Origin: CAZXVW01 sp964644025
Lineage (GTDB): Bacteria; Acidobacteriota; Terriglobia; Bryobacterales; Bryobacteraceae
Direction: 5' to 3'
Assembly: GCA_964644025.1 (NCBI GenBank)
Contig: CAZXVW010000126.1
Coordinates: forward strand, 1-12,878
Length of the DNA: 12,878 nucleotides
Shown in pieces: positions 7,287 through 12,878 of this stretch. A program made the position numbers and the translations under genes. Within the stretch, counting starts at the first letter, position 1, and every line of letters starts with the position of its first letter. The notes beneath the pieces were generated by a model. That model had not been told where the DNA came from. It ran no database searches and worked only from the letters and a program-made list of their open reading frames with translations.

Positions 7287-8456
7287 ATGCGTGACGCGGT
7301 GATTACCACGGTGGCCAGGACGGCCATTGGCAAGGCCAGGAAAGGGAGCTTGAAGGACACCCAGCCGGTGGATTTCACAGCGCCGGTGCTCAAGGCGCTC
7401 ATCGAGCGCACGCCGGGGCTGGACGCCTCCGAGGTGGACGACGTCATCTTCGGCTGCGCGATGCCGGAGGCCGAGCAGGGGATGAACTTCGCACGCCAGG
7501 CGGTCATGGCGGCAGGCTTTCCCATCGACGTGCCGGGGACAACCATCAACCGGAATTGCTCGTCGGGTTCGCAGAGCATCGCGTTTGCCGCTGACTGTAT
7601 TCGGGCCGGACACGCGGACGTGATCATCGCCGGGGGCGTCGAGTCGATGAGCCTGATTCCGATGGGCGGGAACAAGATGATCACTTCTCCCCTGCTCACC
7701 GAGGTCAACATCGACGCCTATGACGCCATGGGCACTACCGCCGAAATCGTCGCCCGGAAGTTCGGCATCAGCCGCCAGGAACAGGAAGCCTTCGCGTTGC
7801 GCTCCCACCAGCGGGCCGTTGCGGCCATTCAGGCCGGCAAGTTCAAGGAAGAGATCGTGCCCATCAAGGTTCGCACGATGCAGAACGGAAGCTGGAAGGA
7901 ATTTGTCTTCGACACCGATGAAGGTCCCCGGGCGGATACCTCCCTGGAGGCTCTGGCAAAGCTCCGGCCGGCTTTCGACCCGAAGGGAACAGTCACGGCG
8001 GGAACATCCTCGCAGATGAATGACGGGGCGGCCGCCGTGGTGGTGATGTCCGGCGAGAAAGCGAAATCTCTCGGGCTGAAGCCGCTCGCTTCGGTGCGGG
8101 AATGGGCCGTGGCGGGGGTGCCGCCGGAGATCATGGGCATCGGGCCGGTGAAAGCCGTTCCCAAGCTGCTGGCCAAGGCGGGGCTGACGCTCGACGATAT
8201 CGATCTGATTGAACTGAACGAGGCCTTCGCTGTGCAGTCGCTCTACTGCATCCGGGAACTCGGCCTGGACGAAGAGAAGGTCAACGTGAATGGCGGCGCC
8301 ATTGCCACCGGCCACCCGCTGGGCGCCACCGGCGCCATCCTGACCATCAAGTTGCTGGGGGAGATGAAACGCAGAGACGCCCGGCGCGGGATGGTGACCA
8401 TGTGTATCGGTGGCGGTCAGGGCTTCGCGTACCTGCTGGAGCGGGAACCGGCCTGA
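7287..8456 (+). CDS. fadA: Acetyl-CoA acyltransferase / beta-ketothiolase
   Basis: A full-length 389-residue thiolase. The acyl-accepting cysteine is C91 in NRNCSSGSQ. The second half has NEAFA (311-315), the active-site His343 in GHPLGATG, and the C-terminal cysteine C373 in CIGGGQG, so every catalytic element is present. It would cleave a 3-oxoacyl-CoA with CoA to release acetyl-CoA, the step after the dehydrogenase/hydratase coded immediately upstream. The pair resembles the fadN-fadA unit of Bacillus, and for a C4 substrate it would split acetoacetyl-CoA into two acetyl-CoA. Whether it prefers C4 or longer substrates cannot be told here. It has no promoter of its own that I can see and is probably co-transcribed from 4601-4629. 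The start is set by the ribosome site at 7271-7280. Confidence 0.94.
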   Translation: MRDAVITTVARTAIGKARKGSLKDTQPVDFTAPVLKALIERTPGLDASEVDDVIFGCAMPEAEQGMNFARQAVMAAGFPIDVPGTTINRNCSSGSQSIAFAADCIRAGHADVIIAGGVESMSLIPMGGNKMITSPLLTEVNIDAYDAMGTTAEIVARKFGISRQEQEAFALRSHQRAVAAIQAGKFKEEIVPIKVRTMQNGSWKEFVFDTDEGPRADTSLEALAKLRPAFDPKGTVTAGTSSQMNDGAAAVVVMSGEKAKSLGLKPLASVREWAVAGVPPEIMGIGPVKAVPKLLAKAGLTLDDIDLIELNEAFAVQSLYCIRELGLDEEKVNVNGGAIATGHPLGATGAILTIKLLGEMKRRDARRGMVTMCIGGGQGFAYLLEREPA

Positions 8457-8526
8457 TTCCGGTGGGAGCCGATTCGCCGGCAAGCCCGCCCGTCCGGGGA
8501 ACGTTTCCAAAGGATCGTGGGCAGTG

Positions 8527-9708
8527 ATGAGAGTGCTCTGCTGCTGCGGGCTTCTCGCGTTGCTGGCGCCGGTGGGCTCGGGAGCCGGCGGCTGGCGGGC
8601 GGTTGAATACATTCCCGGTTCTTCAAAGAAAGTCTGCCAGCTCACCGGTGATTACGACCGCCCATGGAACCGTCCCACGCTGAACCGCACCTATTCCCGC
8701 GCCGGCGTGCGCGCCACGGACCTGGGCAGCTCCTTCGAGCACAAGGGCAAGCTCTACTTCCTGTTCGGCGACACCTGGGGACGGAAGGGCGCCAGGGACT
8801 CGCTGGCCTGCACAACCAGCCGCGACCCGAAACGGATTGAGCTGGAGTTTCTCAAGGCCTCCGACGGCAAGTGGCTGCCGCTGTCGGTGCCGGGCGTCAG
8901 CCTGGGCGCCTTTGAAATCCCCAGTTACGGCGTCTCGATCGGGGGCGCCATGTACGTGGTCTTCACCACCGGCCATTCCAAGGAAAAGGTGATGGGCCGG
9001 TCCATCCTGGCCGTCTCGGAAGACGACGGCCGGACGTTCGAAAAGCTCTACGAGCTGTCGGCGGACAAGTTCATCAACGCCGCCTTGTGGAAAGCCGGGC
9101 GGTGGCTTTATGTGTTCGGCAGCGGCAAGTACCGGCACAGCAGCGTTTGCCTGGCCCGGATCCCGCAACGGGATGTCCGCCGGAAGCAGATGCTGCGCTA
9201 TTTTACGGGGCTGGACGAGGAGGGCGCTCCTGGGTGGTCCTCCAGGGAAGCTGACGCCGTCACCCTGTTTCAGCACAACGTGGTCGGCGAGTTTTCGGTG
9301 GCCTTCGCCCGGCCGCTGGGATGCTATCTGATGCTGTACAACTCGAGGCGGCCCCGCGGCATCGTCATGCGTTCAGCGCCCGAACCCTGGGGCCCGTGGT
9401 CCGATGCCACCGTCATTTTCAATCCGTGGCGGGACGAAGGTTACGGTTACTTCATGCACATCCCGCCGGGCTACGGGCGGGCGACGGACTCGTTCAGCGA
9501 CCCGAAGCGCTCGCGCGTCTGGGGCGGCGAGTACGGACCTTACCTGATGGCCCGCTACATAACTGGCGATGCCACGAAGTGCCGGATCTATTACACAATG
9601 TCAACCTGGAATCCGTACCAGGTCGTCGTGATGCGCAGCGATTTACGGCTCGCCTCGGAAAGATCCGAAACACCGGCCCCGGCCGCGGAAAACAAGGCGC
9701 AACGGTAA
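8527..9708 (+). CDS. Secreted DUF4185-domain protein (possible GH183-type glycosidase)
   Basis: The 393-residue protein starts with a signal-peptide-like stretch (MRVLCCCGLLALLAPVGSGA), though no clear lipobox or cleavage site is certain. The rest is one DUF4185 domain, a five-bladed propeller-like fold related to glycosidases: TDLGSSFEHKGKLYFLFGDTW (64-84) carries the usual Asp residues D64 and D82, and GEYGPYLMARY (334-344) with TMSTWNPYQVVVMRS (357-371) closes the domain. Some DUF4185 proteins are endo-D-arabinanases (family GH183); that this one is active on arabinan is only a guess. An in-frame GTG at 8524 sits 9 bases from AAAGGA (8509-8514), better spaced than the ATG, so the start may be one codon earlier. 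It lies 70 bases after the thiolase with no obvious promoter, so it may be read from the fadN promoter, although its role looks unrelated. Confidence 0.78.
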   Translation: MRVLCCCGLLALLAPVGSGAGGWRAVEYIPGSSKKVCQLTGDYDRPWNRPTLNRTYSRAGVRATDLGSSFEHKGKLYFLFGDTWGRKGARDSLACTTSRDPKRIELEFLKASDGKWLPLSVPGVSLGAFEIPSYGVSIGGAMYVVFTTGHSKEKVMGRSILAVSEDDGRTFEKLYELSADKFINAALWKAGRWLYVFGSGKYRHSSVCLARIPQRDVRRKQMLRYFTGLDEEGAPGWSSREADAVTLFQHNVVGEFSVAFARPLGCYLMLYNSRRPRGIVMRSAPEPWGPWSDATVIFNPWRDEGYGYFMHIPPGYGRATDSFSDPKRSRVWGGEYGPYLMARYITGDATKCRIYYTMSTWNPYQVVVMRSDLRLASERSETPAPAAENKAQR

Positions 9709-9747
9709 CCGTGAGTCCCCGCCTGGGACACGCGAACTTCGCCGTGG

Positions 9748-9779
9748 CCGGGGAGCCCGTCTGGCCGGGCTCGCCCCGG
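9748..9779 (+). terminator. Bulged GC hairpin after the DUF4185 gene, terminator-like
   Basis: CCGGGG-AGCCCG (9748-9759) pairs with CGGGCT-CG-CCCCGG (9766-9779), with CG bulged and a 6-base loop. It starts about 40 bases after the stop and ends 15 bases before the next -35 box. A T-run is missing, so termination is possible but not shown. Confidence 0.4.
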
Positions 9780-9794
9780 ACCCGTCTATCCGGC

Positions 9795-9823
9795 TTGACA
9801 GCCGGCGATCTCTGTGAAAGACT
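9795..9823 (+). promoter_or_regulatory. Promoter of the SDR-SCP2 gene
   Basis: A perfect TTGACA -35 box (9795-9800) is followed after 17 bases by AAGACT (9818-9823), a weak -10 box with three of six matches. The distance from TTGACA to the operator (31 bases) is nearly the same as at the fadN promoter (32), supporting a shared design. The weak -10 makes the exact box uncertain. Confidence 0.55.
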
Positions 9824-9825
9824 AT

Positions 9826-9839
9826 ACCGGACGGTCGGT
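9826..9839 (+). promoter_or_regulatory. TetR operator, copy 3 (before the SDR-SCP2 gene)
   Basis: ACCGGACGGTCGGT is identical to the copy at 4633-4646. The identity extends to 17 bases (9825-9841), and on its left side it shares TAT with the tetR copy. It lies just after the -10 region, so the same repressor should control this promoter from more than 5 kb away. Confidence 0.7.
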
Positions 9840-9915
9840 CGGCCCCGGAAATCTTGCGCACAGGATCAAGCGGTGTGTTGAACCGAACGAGCCAGAGGAG
9901 CGGGAGGAACCAATC

Positions 9916-11112
9916 ATGGGACTGTTCGATGGCAAGGTGGTGGTCATTACCGGCGCCGGCGGCGGCATTGGCCGCGCGCACGCCCTGGCATTCGCCCGCG
10001 AGGGCGCGCGGGTGGTGGTCAACGACCTGGGAGTTGCCCGGGACGGCACCCAGGCCGGAGTGCCGACGGCGGAAGCGGTCGCCGCCGAGATCCTGGCCGC
10101 TGGCGGCGAAGCGATCGCTGACAGGCACTCGGTCGCAGATGCCGCGCAAGCCGAGGCGATCATTCAGGCGGCCCTGGACAAGTTCGGCCGCCTGGATGTG
10201 CTGGTGAACAACGCGGGCATCCTCCGGGACAAGACCATTCTGAAGATGACTGACGAGCAGTGGGAGGCCGTTCTCGCCGTACATCTCACTGGCAGCTTCT
10301 TCTGTCTTCGCGCCGCCTGCCGGGCGATGGTGGAACAGCGGCAGGGCGGCAGCATCATCAATACGAGTTCGACATCGGGGCTGCTCGGCAATTTCGGCCA
10401 GGCCAACTACGGGGCGGCCAAGGCCGGCATCGCCGGTCTGACGCGCGTGGCCGCGCTCGAGATGGCCAAGCACGGTATCCGCGTGAACGCCATCGTGCCG
10501 GTCGCCAAGACCCGCATGACCGAGGAACTGGATGCGGTGGCTCCGGAGCTGGGACCGGAATGGATTCCGCCGCTGGTCTTGTTCCTGGCATCGGAGCTGG
10601 CCCGCGATGTCACCGGCCGCATCTTCGGCGTGGAGCGCGGCAGGCTGCGGGAGTACTACTACGAGACGACACCCGGTATCGAGCGCCAGGACCGTCCCTG
10701 GACGCCGCAAGAGATCGCCGACCGCTGGCCAGACGTCGTTCGGCGCAGCACGGGCGCTGCTTCCACAAAAGCCCAGGAGCTGGAGGCCATGATCCTGAAG
10801 GGCATTCCGGCCGGGATCGATCCGGACAAGGTGCGAGGCTGGAACGCGTGCATCCACCTGGAGCTGGTGGACGGTGCGAGCTACACGTTGACGGTAGAAG
10901 ACGGACGCTGCACGACGCGCAAGGGACTTCACGGCGAACCCACGTGCGTACTAACAAGCGACCAGACCACCGCTCATGGAATCTTTCGCGGTGAGATCGA
11001 TGGTGCGCAGGCGTTCATGTCCGGCAAGCTCAAGATCAGCAATGTCGCCGACATCATGGATTTCACCAAGGCCTACGACGTCGCCGCGGCCCGCGCCGCC
11101 GCCGGGCAATAG
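9916..11112 (+). CDS. Short-chain dehydrogenase fused to a C-terminal SCP2 domain (MFE-2-like)
   Basis: A 398-residue fusion. Residues 1-240 are a classical SDR: TGAGGGIG (12-19) for NAD(P), NDLG (36-39), NNAG (98-101), catalytic S152, Y165 and K169 (YGAAK). The closest pattern I recall is the dehydrogenase unit of peroxisomal multifunctional enzyme type 2 (HSD17B4), including the linker with PWTPQEIADRW (261-271). Residues about 285-388 form an SCP2 lipid/acyl-CoA-binding domain (GWNACIHLELVDG, then FMSGKLKISNVADIMDF). The MaoC-type hydratase that lies between the two in the animal enzyme is missing. It likely oxidises a 3-hydroxyacyl-CoA or a related lipid-like alcohol held by the SCP2 part. 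GGGAGGA (9902-9908) sits 7 bases before ATG 9916. Its promoter bears the third copy of the shared operator, linking it to the fadN-fadA unit. Confidence 0.88.
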   Translation: MGLFDGKVVVITGAGGGIGRAHALAFAREGARVVVNDLGVARDGTQAGVPTAEAVAAEILAAGGEAIADRHSVADAAQAEAIIQAALDKFGRLDVLVNNAGILRDKTILKMTDEQWEAVLAVHLTGSFFCLRAACRAMVEQRQGGSIINTSSTSGLLGNFGQANYGAAKAGIAGLTRVAALEMAKHGIRVNAIVPVAKTRMTEELDAVAPELGPEWIPPLVLFLASELARDVTGRIFGVERGRLREYYYETTPGIERQDRPWTPQEIADRWPDVVRRSTGAASTKAQELEAMILKGIPAGIDPDKVRGWNACIHLELVDGASYTLTVEDGRCTTRKGLHGEPTCVLTSDQTTAHGIFRGEIDGAQAFMSGKLKISNVADIMDFTKAYDVAAARAAAGQ

Positions 11113-11201
11113 AACAAACCCCTTCCCATCGCTAACCCGGCTGGCCGCGGACCCGCTTCAGTAGCTCGCTCCGATCCGAGGAAAGTTGCGAAACTGAAAG
11201 T

Positions 11202-12581
11202 ATGCGAACCATCGAAACCATCGTGCTGGCCGTGGTGCTGGCGGCCGCCGCCCTCGCCGCACCCCGCTACAACGTGATCTTCCTTCTGGTCGACGACATG
11301 GGCTACGCCGACACCAGCGCCTATGGCAATACGTACCACCTGACACCAAACATTGACCGCCTCGCCGCCGAAGGCATGCGTTTCACGGATGCCTACGCGG
11401 CGGCGCCGAACTGTTCGCCCACGCGGGCGAGCATCATGACCGGGCACTGGCCGGCCCGGGTCGGCATCACACAGTATCTGCCGGGCAACTACCTCCCCTA
11501 CGCGAAGCTGCTCCAGCCGGAACTGCCAGAGGGGTTGCCGGTCGATGAGACCATCATCGCCCAGCCGCTGGCCGCCGCCGGTTACGCGACCGCCAGTATC
11601 GGCAAATGGCACCTGGGAGGCGGGCAATACCTTCCCGAGCGCCGGGGCTTCGGCCTGAACTTCGCCGGCGGAGAGTGGGGGCATCATCTGAGCATGTTTC
11701 CGCCGTTTCGCCAACCCCCTATCCCGGATGCCAGGCCAGGCGAATACTTGACTGACCGGCTAACGCTCGAGAGCGAGAAATTCATGGAAGCCCACCGTGA
11801 CCAGCCCTTCTTCCTTTACCTGCCGCTGTACGCCGTCCATGCGCCCATCCAGGCGAAGAAGGATCTGATGGCTAAGTATGATAAGCGCCGCGACCCGACC
11901 GGCCGCAACAACGTCGCCTACGCGGCCATGGTGGAAGGCGTCGACGAGTGCGTCGGACGGGTGACGGCCAAGCTGCGGGAGCTGGGGATCGAAGACCGGA
12001 CCGTGGTCTTTTTCTTCTCTGACAACGGCGGCGTCGAAAGCCGTGCCTTTAACGGCGGATTGCGCCGCGGAAAGGGCTGGTTATATGAGGGCGGGATTCG
12101 CGAGCCGCTGATCGTGCGGTGGCCGGGCGTCATCAAGCCGGGATCGGTTTGCCGCGTGCCGGTGAGCAGCATCGATTTCTATCCCACGATTCTCGCCATC
12201 ACCGGCGCCGCCGACCTCGCGGGCCATACGGCCGACGGCGAGGACCTGACGCCGCTCCTGCGGGGGGCCGGGTCACTGAATCGCGACGCGCTGTACTGGC
12301 ATTACCCGCATTACTCGAACGCCGGAGGCCCGCCGACAGGGGCCATTCGCCAGGGTGACTGGAAACTGCTGGAATTCTTCGAGGACGGCCACGCCGAGCT
12401 GTACAACCTCCGCGAGGATCCCGCCGAGACTGACAATCTGGCGGCCCGGATGCCGGAGAAAACGAAGTCGCTGCGAGAGAAGCTGCGGCGCTGGCGCCGG
12501 TCAGTAAAAGCGAAGATGCCGCAGCCCAACCCGGATTACGATCCGGCCAGAGCCAAGCTCAAGAAGCCGGTCAGCCAATGA
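11202..12581 (+). CDS. Secreted Cys-type sulfatase (arylsulfatase family)
   Basis: A 459-residue alkaline-phosphatase-fold sulfatase. An N-terminal signal peptide (about 1-20, ending ALAA) predicts export. NVIFLLVDDMGYADTS holds the metal ligands D31 and D32. The formylglycine signature CSPTRAS has its modifiable cysteine at C71. GKWHLGG (134-140) supplies K135 and H137, and FFFSDNGG (270-277) supplies D274 and N275. H213 and K291 also fit active-site positions. The sulfatase C-terminal subdomain ends with GDWKLLEFFEDGHAELYNLREDP. It would remove sulfate esters from glycans or other sulfated compounds in the periplasm or outside. Cys71 must be converted by a formylglycine-generating enzyme or an anSME, neither of which is in the window. 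The ribosome site is weak (GAAAG immediately before the ATG; GAGGAAAG is 16 bases off). It is convergent with the next gene. Confidence 0.92.
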   Translation: MRTIETIVLAVVLAAAALAAPRYNVIFLLVDDMGYADTSAYGNTYHLTPNIDRLAAEGMRFTDAYAAAPNCSPTRASIMTGHWPARVGITQYLPGNYLPYAKLLQPELPEGLPVDETIIAQPLAAAGYATASIGKWHLGGGQYLPERRGFGLNFAGGEWGHHLSMFPPFRQPPIPDARPGEYLTDRLTLESEKFMEAHRDQPFFLYLPLYAVHAPIQAKKDLMAKYDKRRDPTGRNNVAYAAMVEGVDECVGRVTAKLRELGIEDRTVVFFFSDNGGVESRAFNGGLRRGKGWLYEGGIREPLIVRWPGVIKPGSVCRVPVSSIDFYPTILAITGAADLAGHTADGEDLTPLLRGAGSLNRDALYWHYPHYSNAGGPPTGAIRQGDWKLLEFFEDGHAELYNLREDPAETDNLAARMPEKTKSLREKLRRWRRSVKAKMPQPNPDYDPARAKLKKPVSQ

Positions 12582-12624
12582 ATGACGCGGCGCCGGCTTA
12601 CGGGCCAGGCTGCGGTCAGGCGGC

Positions 12625-12878
12625 TCATTCGGCCGAGTAGACAAGCTCTCCGTCAAGGTAGGTCTGCTCGATCCGGATCGCCTTCCGCGCACTGTCCCAG
12701 CGGAACACAACCAGGTCGGCGCGCTCGCCGGCCGCCAGTCCCCTCTGCCGCCCGGCGATCCGGCCGACGCGGGCCGGGTTCCGGGTAGCCATGGTGATGG
12801 CCTGGGGCAGGGAGGCGCCGGCCAGCTTGACCAGGTTCTCGATTCCCCGGTCCATGCGCAAGGCGGAGCCGGCCAACC
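12625..12878 (-). CDS. C-terminal end of an amidohydrolase, NagA-like (partial)
   Basis: Only the last 84 codons or so are here; the gene runs off the right edge. The text AGSALRMDRGIENLVKLAG, then SLPQAITMATRNPARVG and GLAAGERADLVVF, is typical of the end of N-acetylglucosamine-6-phosphate deacetylase: the conserved A-G-S before the last helix, N-P-A-R, and the G-x-x-A-x-G-x-x-A-D-x-V-x-F strand returning to the small beta-sandwich. A TTG at 12874-12876 could be mistaken for a start, but it is the family's normal internal position. The catalytic Asp and metal ligands lie beyond the window. Likely role: amino-sugar catabolism in the cytoplasm, perhaps on products freed by nearby glycan enzymes. 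Another amidohydrolase with the same end cannot be excluded. Confidence 0.75.
   Translation of the reverse strand, partial: LAGSALRMDRGIENLVKLAGASLPQAITMATRNPARVGRIAGRQRGLAAGERADLVVFRWDSARKAIRIEQTYLDGELVYSAE

Noticed and set aside
7260..8645. Long minus-strand open frame of 461 codons opposite fadA
   Set aside because: Antisense shadow in GC-rich DNA: the plus strand encodes a complete thiolase with all catalytic residues, and the minus product is His/Arg/Pro-rich without motifs.
9643..10932. Long minus-strand open frame opposite the SDR-SCP2 gene
   Set aside because: Antisense shadow; it would also cover the mapped-looking promoter and operator. Likewise for 2356-3312, 3999-5219, 5382-6251 and 6270-7124 on the minus strand.
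12580..12630. GAATGA (12580-12585) and TCATTC (12625-12630) as a bidirectional terminator between the convergent genes
   Set aside because: Only six base pairs with a long 39-base loop and no T-runs; too weak to call.
1..12878. tRNA, rRNA, CRISPR array, insertion sequence or phage genes
   Set aside because: No repeated spacer pattern, transposase, integrase or recognisable structural RNA was found by eye; the only near-exact dispersed repeat is the short operator.

Overview
The window is GC-rich bacterial DNA with standard Shine-Dalgarno sites and sigma70-type promoters. Sugar-degradation genes (a GH2-like hydrolase, a DUF4185 protein, a secreted sulfatase, a NagA-like amidohydrolase, a CBM9-like fragment) flank a CoA-ester catabolic cluster. 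This mix fits an environmental heterotroph, perhaps of the Acidobacteriota or the Planctomycetota/Verrucomicrobiota group. That placement is inference from gene content only.

Left edge (1-2185): a minus-strand fragment (CBM9-like plus TPR-like, running off the left edge) meets, head to head at about 494-510, a plus-strand GH2-like hydrolase that lacks its N-terminal half. Both genes are broken at the same place, which points to a rearrangement or an assembly chimera.

Centre (2359-8456): a 4-hydroxybutyryl-CoA dehydratase-family protein, a TetR regulator, a fused 3-hydroxyacyl-CoA dehydrogenase/enoyl-CoA hydratase (FadN order) and a thiolase (FadA). Together these could turn 4-hydroxybutyryl-CoA into crotonyl-CoA, 3-hydroxybutyryl-CoA, acetoacetyl-CoA and two acetyl-CoA. 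This is the series found in GABA fermentation and in the last part of the archaeal 3-hydroxypropionate/4-hydroxybutyrate cycle. The dehydratase keeps all four Fe-S ligands but seems to lack an active-site glutamate, so its true substrate is open.

Regulation: a near-palindrome, ACCGG(A/C)CGGTCGG(T/A), occurs three times, each time inside or just after a strong sigma70-like promoter: before tetR (3921-3934), before fadN (4633-4646) and before an SDR-SCP2 fusion gene (9826-9839). The last two sites share 17 identical bases. The simplest reading is one TetR regulon of three promoters with autoregulation.

Right part (8527-12878): a DUF4185 protein sits between the thiolase and the third operator. 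The SDR-SCP2 fusion, an arylsulfatase-type sulfatase and, on the minus strand, the C-terminal end of a NagA-like amidohydrolase follow. No tRNA, rRNA, CRISPR array or transposase gene was seen, and no gene-free stretch exceeds about 210 bases.
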